Shown: in pieces, positions 17,422-23,798 of the stretch
How the letters are laid out: every line of letters starts with the position of its first letter
How positions within the stretch are numbered: the first letter of the stretch is position 1
Assembly: GCA_900753135.1 (NCBI GenBank)
Contig: CAADXZ010000225.1
Location: 1-24,560, forward strand
Direction: 5' to 3'
DNA length: 24,560 bases
DNA from: Clostridia bacterium
GTDB taxonomy: Bacteria; Bacillota; Clostridia; TANB77; UBA1234
The notes under the pieces: generated by a model
What the model was told of the DNA's origin: nothing
What the model saw: only the letters and a program-made list of their open reading frames with translations
The model's database searches: none
Program-made: the position numbers and the translations under genes

Positions 17422-17784
17422 TTATTTCTTCTTACTAGCACGAAACTTTTCGTACTCTTCTAACCATGCTTTTACTATCTCACGAAGCAACTTTGTTGGC
17501 ACAGTACAAGGTTTTGCAGATGGATCAATATCTTCAAAATTATAGTGAATTTCTGTAAAATCTCTTTTTACATAAGCAATAAATGCATTTCCTTCAAGAC
17601 AGTCTTCTTTAACATTTCCTACAAGAACGTCATCAATATAATCTAATGTTCTAACAAAATCCCTAACATCAGTATGCAACCACGATTCCAAAGCCACTTT
17701 TGAGCCAACAATTTCTTGAATATCGTCAATATTCATCCAAAGTGAACCAGCTTGTGTAATCGAAAAATTCCAAAATTTCTTCAT
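17422..17784 (-). CDS. Putative immunity protein for the EndoU toxin
   Basis: A 120-residue soluble protein with no signal peptide or membrane segment, so cytoplasmic. It is acidic through the middle (DIQEIVGSK, FVRTLDYIDDVL, EIHYNFEDIDPS) with a basic C-terminal helix (EEYEKFRASKKK). I do not recognise a named family. The immunity role is inferred from position: it starts 17 bases after the stop of the EndoU-domain gene, its ribosome site GAGG (17793-17796) abuts that stop codon, and a terminator follows, so the two form a closed unit. A small acidic cytoplasmic protein right behind a toxin-tipped exported protein is the usual arrangement of polymorphic toxin systems. Confidence 0.65.
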   Translation of the reverse strand: MKKFWNFSITQAGSLWMNIDDIQEIVGSKVALESWLHTDVRDFVRTLDYIDDVLVGNVKEDCLEGNAFIAYVKRDFTEIHYNFEDIDPSAKPCTVPTKLLREIVKAWLEEYEKFRASKKK

Positions 17785-17800
17785 TATTAATTCCTCACTT

Positions 17801-18160
17801 TCAATCAGACATAACTGGAAAAAAAGAATTTATTTTATTGTTATTCATGTCTATGTACATCTCTATAGTAATTCCTGATGATGTAACTCCCTTGTACACA
17901 TTTCCACTATCTAAGACTCTTTTACCGTATGCTTCTTCTACAGCATCAAGAATCTGTTCAGGTGACCAATCTTTTGGAAAAAATGTACTAGGTTGTTTTT
18001 TCAATTTTCCACCAATTTCTACCGTTGCTTCATACACACCATTAGCGTCAGGGAATTTAGTAATTTCAATTATTTTGCCAGTGGCATCACTCAAACCTTC
18101 GTAATGAAATCCTCTACCATTGGTACCTTTGAAAACATGTTCCAAAGCTCCTTCATTAAA
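17801..18160 (-). other. Region encoding the EndoU toxin domain
   Basis: Encodes residues about 688-806 of the exported protein. The block order (EHVFKG, GFHYEG, NGVYEA, STFFPKDW, SSGI-IEMY) is that of bacterial EndoU toxins, including CdiA-type tips. The two His are only 11 residues apart, somewhat closer than in the EndoU proteins I can recall. Confidence 0.85.
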
Positions 18161-20221
18161 AATCTCAGGGTGTTTTACAGCCCTAACTACATCATCATAG
18201 TTTCTTGAAACAGCTTTAGCAGCATCTCCAATCTCATCAGCATGCTTTATTATCGCTTTTTGTACTATGTCTCCAACTTCATCAGATTTGCTAACTACAT
18301 CAGAAGCATCATCAGCATGTTTTAATACATCAGTTAGTATTTCACCAGCACCATCAGATAGTTTTACTCCCCTTGCTACTGCTCCAATCTCATCTGTATA
18401 CTTTAGTGCTCCTATAATTGGAATAAGCCCTATCACATCAAGTGCAGTGACTCCAACATGTCCCCAAGACCATTTCCAATTCACAAAATCAACCGTAACA
18501 TCTCTAACATCTGCAATCGTTCCAATAACCGGGATTTCACCAACAAAAATTTGAGCAGCAACACCTACTATTGTAACCTTCTTTGAAAAGTTTCCTAATA
18601 TTACCTGCTCTCCAGTATCTGCAACTAGATAATACCATTTATTATCAGGTTTTGCAAGATTAATGTATACTATGTCATCATCATTTATATTCACAAGTTT
18701 AGGCGGAGCAATTTTTTTGTAACTTCCGTCTTGTACTGACTGTATCAGTTTTATATCACTGTCATTACGCCATTTACTAACTTCATTTATAGTCTTTTTT
18801 CCATTTAGCACAGCATTATATTCGTAAATAAAATTATTTATTTTGTTTTTTATAGAATTAAAAGCATCTTCCGAGATACTAAAATCACTTCTTTTCTTCA
18901 GACCTTCAAGTGTATTTAAAAACAATTTTAGTTCGCTTATCTGCTCTTGAGCATATCTTGCATCATCACTAGAAACAGGAATCTTATACTCATATTTACA
19001 CCATTTACAAATTTCATTTTCAAATGTGTGTTCTACCACTTCAGATTCATTGCTGAATATACGTTTTTCCCCACACTCTATGCAATAAGCAAATGTTACT
19101 CGTTGCTGTGTATGTGTTTGGTTATTTACGTTTGTGTATGCTCCAATCCACACTTGATACGGTTCATTAAATTTACAGACATGAGTTGTTTCGCTTTCAT
19201 TTGGCTTATTCTCGCCATTTTTTTGATTATCTGCTGTGATTTCAGGCTTCTTTGTTTCTTCTGGTTTTTCTTCTTCTTGATTATCAAATTCAATTCTTTT
19301 TATATATCCACAAATGCTGCAAGTATTGCCATTAAAATTATGCTTTTCTGTTTCACCATTGCCAGATTGTTCTTCTCGCTTAGTTTCGCCACATTCACAA
19401 CTATAATCTAGAATTATTTTATCGAGTATATGATAGTCTTCATTGTATTCTACATATTCATACCATGGTGCATATGCTAACTTCCAATCGTGTTCATGTT
19501 TTTCTTCTTTCCGCTCATATCCGCATGTATAACAAGTATTTCCATCAAAATTGTGCTTTTCTTTTTCTCCATTGCCAGATTGTTCCTCATGCTTAGTTTC
19601 ACCACATTCACAACTGTAATCAAGTATTATTCTATCTAGTGTATGGTAATTTTCATTGTATTCCACATATTCATACCATGGTGCATATGCTAACTTCCAA
19701 TCATGTTCATGTTTTTCTTCTTTCCGCTCATATCCACATGTGTAACAAGTATTTCCACTAAAATTGTGTTTTTCTCTTTCACCATTGCCAGATTGTTCTT
19801 CTCGCTTAGTTTCGCCACATTCACAACTGTAATCAAGTATTATTCTATCAAGCACATGATACTTTTCGTTGTATTCTACATATTCATACAAAGGATCATA
19901 GGCCAGTTTCCAATCATGTTCATGTTTTTCTTCTTTTCTCTCATATCCGCATGTATAACAGATATTACCACTAAATACATGTTGTCCTTTTACTGCATTA
20001 CCATCTTGGTATTCCACTTTTGTTTCTTTGCAAGCAAGGCAAATATAGTCTAACTCTATAGTACGCAAAGCATGGTATGTTTCATCAACGCAGTCATAGA
20101 TGTACATTGGGTCGTACTCAAGTGTCCATTGGTGTTCACAATCATCTGCAAAAGAAGTGGTAAAAAAACAATTAGCCAACATTACCACCAAAACCAAAAG
20201 AGCAGTAAACCGACGCTTCAT
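17801..20221 (-). CDS. Exported polymorphic toxin: Cys/His repeats plus C-terminal EndoU RNase
   Basis: An 806-residue protein. Residues 1-25 are a Sec signal peptide (basic MKRR, hydrophobic core, cleavage expected after TSFA). Residues 30-314 hold four repeats of about 71 residues, each with H-x-W, a CxC or CxxC pair, HNF/HVF and CYTCGY; a diverged fifth copy lies at about 347-412 after a Glu/Pro/Lys-rich linker. Helices follow, then hydrophobic segments (about 548-606, GEIPVIGTIADV and IGLIPIIGALKY) and acidic HADE/HADD repeats. Residues 688-806 match bacterial EndoU nuclease: LEHVFKG (His695), GFHYEG (His706), NGVYEATV, STFFPKDWSPEQ (Lys750), TSSGITIEMYID. EndoU cuts RNA using two His and a Lys, all present here. 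The ATG at 20219-20221 follows GAAGGGG by 8 bases; an in-frame TTG upstream overlaps that site. No secretion-system gene is nearby. Confidence 0.88.
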   Translation of the reverse strand: MKRRFTALLVLVVMLANCFFTTSFADDCEHQWTLEYDPMYIYDCVDETYHALRTIELDYICLACKETKVEYQDGNAVKGQHVFSGNICYTCGYERKEEKHEHDWKLAYDPLYEYVEYNEKYHVLDRIILDYSCECGETKREEQSGNGEREKHNFSGNTCYTCGYERKEEKHEHDWKLAYAPWYEYVEYNENYHTLDRIILDYSCECGETKHEEQSGNGEKEKHNFDGNTCYTCGYERKEEKHEHDWKLAYAPWYEYVEYNEDYHILDKIILDYSCECGETKREEQSGNGETEKHNFNGNTCSICGYIKRIEFDNQEEEKPEETKKPEITADNQKNGENKPNESETTHVCKFNEPYQVWIGAYTNVNNQTHTQQRVTFAYCIECGEKRIFSNESEVVEHTFENEICKWCKYEYKIPVSSDDARYAQEQISELKLFLNTLEGLKKRSDFSISEDAFNSIKNKINNFIYEYNAVLNGKKTINEVSKWRNDSDIKLIQSVQDGSYKKIAPPKLVNINDDDIVYINLAKPDNKWYYLVADTGEQVILGNFSKKVTIVGVAAQIFVGEIPVIGTIADVRDVTVDFVNWKWSWGHVGVTALDVIGLIPIIGALKYTDEIGAVARGVKLSDGAGEILTDVLKHADDASDVVSKSDEVGDIVQKAIIKHADEIGDAAKAVSRNYDDVVRAVKHPEIFNEGALEHVFKGTNGRGFHYEGLSDATGKIIEITKFPDANGVYEATVEIGGKLKKQPSTFFPKDWSPEQILDAVEEAYGKRVLDSGNVYKGVTSSGITIEMYIDMNNNKINSFFPVMSD
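19280..20134 (-). repeat. Tandem coding repeats, four units of 213-216 bp
   Basis: Units at 19919-20134 (216 bp, most diverged), 19706-19918, 19493-19705 and 19280-19492 (213 bp each). The last three are nearly identical by eye at the DNA level, down to long shared stretches; the final unit diverges at its 3' end. Each encodes a Cys/His module likely to bind zinc. A fifth, much diverged copy lies at about 18986-19183. Confidence 0.9.
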
Positions 20222-20276
20222 TCCAATTTCCCCTTCCAAAAAATTAATGGAGTCTGCAAAGTTTTAATCCACCTGT

Positions 20277-20305
20277 ATTTTACGTCGTTTTGTGCATTAT
20301 GTCAA
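20277..20305 (-). promoter_or_regulatory. SigA promoter for the EndoU toxin gene
   Basis: Minus-strand TTGACA (20300-20305) and TAAAAT (20277-20282) with a 17-bp spacer, about 55 bases before the ATG. The region 20306-20482 upstream holds no gene. It has a short hairpin (20330-20346), and an ATGTGAAA octamer at 20427-20434 that also occurs in the feoA leader. Confidence 0.75.
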
Positions 20306-20482
20306 TATGTTTTGTTATATAGGAAAGTTGAAAATCTTTGATTTTCATTTTTTCAGTCTTTCGTCACTCGAGAGTTTTCGACTGGAAGGAAGAAAATCTC
20401 TCACATAAATTAAAGTTTTTTATACAATGTGAAAGAAAATTAATACATAGAAAGTTGTAAATTTGTTACTTTCTTATTGCAC

Positions 20483-20539
20483 AAAAAAAGAACCGAAACT
20501 ATATTACAGTGTAATGTTTAATAGTTTTGATTCTTTTTT
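20483..20539 (-). terminator. Rho-independent terminator after feoB
   Basis: A long imperfect stem: 20483-20502 pairs with 20521-20540 through the A/T tails, an AGAA/TTCT block and AAACTAT/ATAGTTT, with an inner TTAC/GTAA stem. A T7 run ends it on the minus strand. It begins about 14 bases past the feoB stop. Confidence 0.8.
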
Positions 20540-20552
20540 GTTTTTATAATTA

Positions 20553-22661
20553 TTAATTCTTATTGCATGATTTTGAATATGGACAATTGCAGCATTCGTG
20601 TTCTGTTTTTTTCTTTGCAATAATACTTATAACTACAATTAAAATTGCAATTATTATAAGTAAGTCAGCAAACGACATTACTCCACTTTGAATTCTGCTT
20701 CCTATTTGATAAACAATTGTAGCAAGAATCCATGCAAGCACAGTTTGAAATGCTACCGCTTTAATAACTTTCTTGTTTCCTCCTAATTCTCTTTTCATAG
20801 CACCTATGGCACCAAAGCAAGGTGCACTAAATAAATTAAATACCATAAACGCATACGCCGAGGCTGCTGTGAAAAATCCAAATATTCCAGTTGGCGAGAA
20901 TATCATATTGCCATCATCAACATCTTCTGCAAGACCATTTATTACAGCCATAGAAGAAACTACTTGTTCTTTTGCAACCAAACCTTGAATTGCTGAAACT
21001 GTTGCTCCCCAGCTTCTTTCACCAAGCATTGGATAGAATACCCAAGATATTTTATCTCCAATTGTTGCAAGCATACTTTCTTCAATATCTACCCCATATT
21101 CAAGTTTAAATGAGAATGATAATAAAAACCATATAACAATTGAACATATCAATATTATACTTCCAGCTCTCTTTATAAATGCAATTACTTTATCGAAAAC
21201 ATCTTTTAAGACATATTTTAAGCTTGGCATTTTATATTCTGGAAGTTCTGATATGTATGTACTTGATGTATTTTTAAACACAAATTTTTTCATAACTATA
21301 GCACTAAGAATTATTACTATAATTGCGAAAAAATATAATGATGCTGATACCATTCCTGAATACTTGTCAAAAAAGAATCCAGAAAACAAAGCTATAATTG
21401 GCAATTTTGCACTACATGGAATGAATGGAGTAAGAATAGTTGTCATTTTTCTTTCGTCATCATTTTCTATTATTCTGCTACCCATAATTCCTGGAACGCT
21501 ACAACCAGAACCAACTATAAATGGTATTAAACTTTTTCCACTAAGTCCTATTTTTCTGAACACCTTATCCAAAAGTAATGCAATTCTTGACATATAGCCT
21601 GTTGTCTCCAAAATAGATATGCAGAAAAATAAAATTATTAGTTGAGGTACAAAGTTCAACACAGCACCTACGCCCTCTATAATTCCATCCACAATCAAAC
21701 TTCTAATCCATGGTGATGTGTTAACTGATTCTAAAGTTGCATCTGTCCATTCCTTTAAGTTTCCAATCCATTCGCCTATTAAATCAACTGTATAGCTTCC
21801 AACAACACCAACAGACAAATAATATATCAGGAACATTATAATAGCGAATATAGGAAATGCAATCCACTTATTCAAAAAGATTTTATCAATTTTATCTGAT
21901 ACACTTTCTCTCATCAATTTTCTTTTTATAGTTTTTTCCTTTAAATCATCTATATAATTGTATCTTTGGGTGGCTATTGTTTCTTCTAAATCAGTACTGT
22001 AGCTTTTTTCAACTTGTTTTATTGCATTAACAATCTTATCATTCTTATATTCTTTAAATCTTTCATCATCTTCAAGCAACTTTACAGCTACAAATCTTTT
22101 ATGCTTTACTTTGTCATCTAAATAAAATTCTATATCTTTTATAGTTTTTTCGATATTAGCGTCAAATATGCTAATAGTCTTTGTTAAATTAAGTCTATCT
22201 AGCTCCTTCACTAATTCGTTTACTCCAGTTCCTTTTAAAGCAGATATTTTAACAACCTTTACTCCAAGCCTGTTTTCAAGTTCTTTTGCATCTATAGTGA
22301 TTCCTTTCTTTTCAAGTAAGTCTGCCATATTAAGAACTACAATAACTTTAGTATTAAGCTCCAGAACTTGTGTTGTCAAATACAAACTTCTTTCAAGCGA
22401 CGTGCTATCAACTATATTTATAATCACATCTGGATTTTCATCAAATATAAATTTTCTAGAAATTTCTTCTTCAATACTGTATGGACTAAGTGAATATATA
22501 CCTGGTAAATCTACAATTTCATGTTTTGTTCCTTTTATTATTCCACTTTTCTTTTCAATTGTTACTCCTGGCCAATTTCCTATCTTTGCATTCATTCCTG
22601 TTAATTCATTAAACAATGTTGTTTTACCACTGTTTTGATTTCCAACTAACGCTATCTTCAT
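20553..22661 (-). CDS. feoB: Ferrous iron transporter FeoB with Cys-rich C-terminal tail
   Basis: GTP-dependent Fe(II) importer in the cytoplasmic membrane, 702 residues. The N-terminal G domain has the P-loop GNQNSGKT (7-14), the switch GNWPGVT, DLPG, NMAD and SALKG. A helical regulatory domain (about 165-265) precedes the polytopic channel with two Gate regions (first one containing VGSGCSVPGIMGSRII). The protein ends with an extra membrane helix (DLLIIIAILIVVISII) and a short tail HECCNCPYSKSC holding Cys690, 691, 693 and 699. That helix-plus-Cys layout resembles the small separate 'FeoB-associated Cys-rich' protein, here joined to FeoB. The start overlaps the feoA stop by 4 bases (ATGA), with a GGAGGTGG ribosome site inside feoA. 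Confidence 0.97.
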   Translation of the reverse strand: MKIALVGNQNSGKTTLFNELTGMNAKIGNWPGVTIEKKSGIIKGTKHEIVDLPGIYSLSPYSIEEEISRKFIFDENPDVIINIVDSTSLERSLYLTTQVLELNTKVIVVLNMADLLEKKGITIDAKELENRLGVKVVKISALKGTGVNELVKELDRLNLTKTISIFDANIEKTIKDIEFYLDDKVKHKRFVAVKLLEDDERFKEYKNDKIVNAIKQVEKSYSTDLEETIATQRYNYIDDLKEKTIKRKLMRESVSDKIDKIFLNKWIAFPIFAIIMFLIYYLSVGVVGSYTVDLIGEWIGNLKEWTDATLESVNTSPWIRSLIVDGIIEGVGAVLNFVPQLIILFFCISILETTGYMSRIALLLDKVFRKIGLSGKSLIPFIVGSGCSVPGIMGSRIIENDDERKMTTILTPFIPCSAKLPIIALFSGFFFDKYSGMVSASLYFFAIIVIILSAIVMKKFVFKNTSSTYISELPEYKMPSLKYVLKDVFDKVIAFIKRAGSIILICSIVIWFLLSFSFKLEYGVDIEESMLATIGDKISWVFYPMLGERSWGATVSAIQGLVAKEQVVSSMAVINGLAEDVDDGNMIFSPTGIFGFFTAASAYAFMVFNLFSAPCFGAIGAMKRELGGNKKVIKAVAFQTVLAWILATIVYQIGSRIQSGVMSFADLLIIIAILIVVISIIAKKKTEHECCNCPYSKSCNKN

Positions 22662-22909
22662 TTTACCACCTCCACATCAATTTGCATCAAATCCGCTTTT
22701 CTAATACACAATTCATAACTTCTTAGTGATAAATCTATAGGATCTCCCATTGGTGCAATTTTTTTAATTTCTACGATTGTTCCAACAGTTAGTCCCATAT
22801 CTAAAAGATGTCTTCGTATTGGTTTGTTAGCAATATTAAGTGCTAATATTTTTCCTTTTTGCCCAACTTTAAGTTCTCCTAATTTTGTAACTTTCTTTAC
22901 TTCTTCCAT
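22658..22909 (-). CDS. feoA: Ferrous iron transport accessory protein FeoA
   Basis: An 83-residue SH3-like cytosolic protein that regulates FeoB. The conserved core is seen: LGELKVGQKGKILAL, then IRRHLLDMGLTVGTIVEIKKIAPMGDPI, then the SYELCIRKADLMQIDVE end (the L-MGL-xG and S-RxxEA-like blocks). The ATG at 22907-22909 follows GGAGGGTGATGAT, so it is preferred to a start 10 codons upstream which would place the ribosome site within the gene. It is the first gene of feoAB, with translational coupling to feoB. Confidence 0.95.
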   Translation of the reverse strand: MEEVKKVTKLGELKVGQKGKILALNIANKPIRRHLLDMGLTVGTIVEIKKIAPMGDPIDLSLRSYELCIRKADLMQIDVEVVK

Positions 22910-22983
22910 ATCATCACCCTCCTTAAGAAATTTAACCATTTAAATTTAATATACAGCATTATAATCTCACCTTTTGGTTAAAC

Positions 22984-23029
22984 TTTCACATAATTGAGAA
23001 TTCTCAAGTATGTGAAAAACATTTCACAT
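22984..23029. promoter_or_regulatory. Nested palindromes in the feoAB leader (putative operator)
   Basis: A 34-bp dyad (22984-23017) has TTTCACATA and TATGTGAAA arms around a perfect TTGAGAA/TTCTCAA core, with one mismatched pair. Its right arm is shared with a second dyad, ATGTGAAA-N4-TTTCACAT (23010-23029). Both lie directly downstream of the predicted feoA transcription start. It does not match the standard Fur 7-1-7 box. It could bind a repressor (the adjacent TetR protein or an iron regulator) or fold in the mRNA. Confidence 0.6.
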
Positions 23030-23039
23030 TTCAATTACA

Positions 23040-23068
23040 ATTATAGAGATATATTTTCTTATTGTCAA
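23040..23068 (-). promoter_or_regulatory. Consensus SigA promoter for feoAB
   Basis: Minus-strand TTGACA (23063-23068) and TATAAT (23040-23045) with a 17-bp spacer: a perfect match to consensus. A promoter this strong implies control by a repressor, in keeping with the palindromes just downstream. Confidence 0.85.
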
Positions 23069-23080
23069 TAATTTTCTTGC

Positions 23081-23109
23081 TTGTCTATTTGAATAGTATA
23101 TTATATAAT
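23081..23109 (+). promoter_or_regulatory. SigA promoter for the TetR-family gene
   Basis: TTGTCT (23081-23086) and TATAAT (23104-23109), 17-bp spacer. It is back to back with the feoA promoter; the two -35 hexamers are 12 bp apart. Confidence 0.7.
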
Positions 23110-23145
23110 GAATTTTACAAATAATTCCTAACTGGAGGTGTTGTT

Positions 23146-23763
23146 GTGAAAAAAAATACAACAGTAAGAGAACCGATTCAAAAACGTTCAATTGAAAAAA
23201 AAGAAAAAATAATAGAGCATGGATTTGAATTAATTTGTGATAAAGGATATTACAATACCAATACTGCCGAAATTGCAAAAGCAGCAGGTGTTTCAACAGG
23301 CATTGTATATCAATACTTTAACGACAAACATGATATATTAATAGAAGGATTAAAATTAAACTCTAGCAAAATATTTTTTCCAATGCTTACTGCATTAGAG
23401 AAAAACTTTGCTATAAAGGATTTAGAAAATGTTTTAAGAAAAACAATTAAAAGCTTTATAAAAGATCACAAACTTTCCCAATCCGCACATGAAGAGATTC
23501 TTTCAATGGTGCATTCAGATAAAGAAGTTGCAAATATTTTTTATGAATTTGAAGTAAATAAGACAGAAAGCATTACGAATTCTTTAATAAAAAACGGATT
23601 CGACACTAAAAATTTGAAAGAAAAAGTTCATATAATAGTTAATCTAATTGATGATCTTTGTCATGAAATTGTCTATCACAAGCACTCAACAATGGATTAT
23701 GATACCATGGTTGATTTAACAATTGAAATAATAATGGATTTACTAAATAAAGCTGAAAATTAA
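23146..23763 (+). CDS. TetR/AcrR-family transcriptional regulator
   Basis: A 205-residue DNA-binding regulator. The N-terminal TetR domain is clear: KKEKIIEHGFELICDKGYYN (helix 1), then the helix-turn-helix TAEIAKAAGVSTGIVYQYFNDK (about 40-61) and the KHDILIEGL helix. The remaining residues form the all-helical ligand/dimer domain, whose ligand cannot be predicted. The start is GTG (23146-23148), with GGAGGTG (23134-23140) 5 bases upstream. It is divergent from feoAB, with 236 bases between the two starts. No efflux or enzyme gene follows it, since a terminator overlaps its stop codon; feoAB is therefore its nearest possible target, besides itself. Confidence 0.93.
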   Translation: MKKNTTVREPIQKRSIEKKEKIIEHGFELICDKGYYNTNTAEIAKAAGVSTGIVYQYFNDKHDILIEGLKLNSSKIFFPMLTALEKNFAIKDLENVLRKTIKSFIKDHKLSQSAHEEILSMVHSDKEVANIFYEFEVNKTESITNSLIKNGFDTKNLKEKVHIIVNLIDDLCHEIVYHKHSTMDYDTMVDLTIEIIMDLLNKAEN

Positions 23764-23780
23764 AAATTTTCAGCTTTTTT
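23749..23780 (+). terminator. Rho-independent terminator overlapping the TetR stop codon
   Basis: A 12-bp stem (23749-23760 with 23766-23777) whose loop contains the TAA stop (23761-23763), with a T6 run at 23775-23780. The convergent gene ends at 23799, so the 35-base gap serves both. Confidence 0.85.
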
Positions 23781-23798
23781 ATAATATTATATTAATTT

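Noticed and set aside
18947..20053. Plus-strand frames full of Phe and Ile opposite the repeat array
   Set aside because: They are the complement of the Glu/Lys-rich repeats; the apparent membrane proteins have no start signals.
19280..20134. Periodic repeats that could suggest a CRISPR array
   Set aside because: The units are 213 bp, in frame, and wholly coding for a Cys/His protein module; there are no short palindromic repeats with unique spacers.
20147..20221. Lipoprotein signal in the toxin (LANC near residue 18)
   Set aside because: The residue before Cys is Asn, outside the usual lipobox, and a standard cleavage site (TSFA) follows a few residues later.
20330..20346. Hairpin with a T-rich tail on the plus strand as a terminator
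   Set aside because: No plus-strand gene ends nearby and the 7-bp stem is all A/T but two pairs.
22994..23007. Core TTGAGAATTCTCAA as a classical Fur box
   Set aside because: It lacks the central spacing of the 7-1-7 Fur motif; only the half TGAGAA resembles it.
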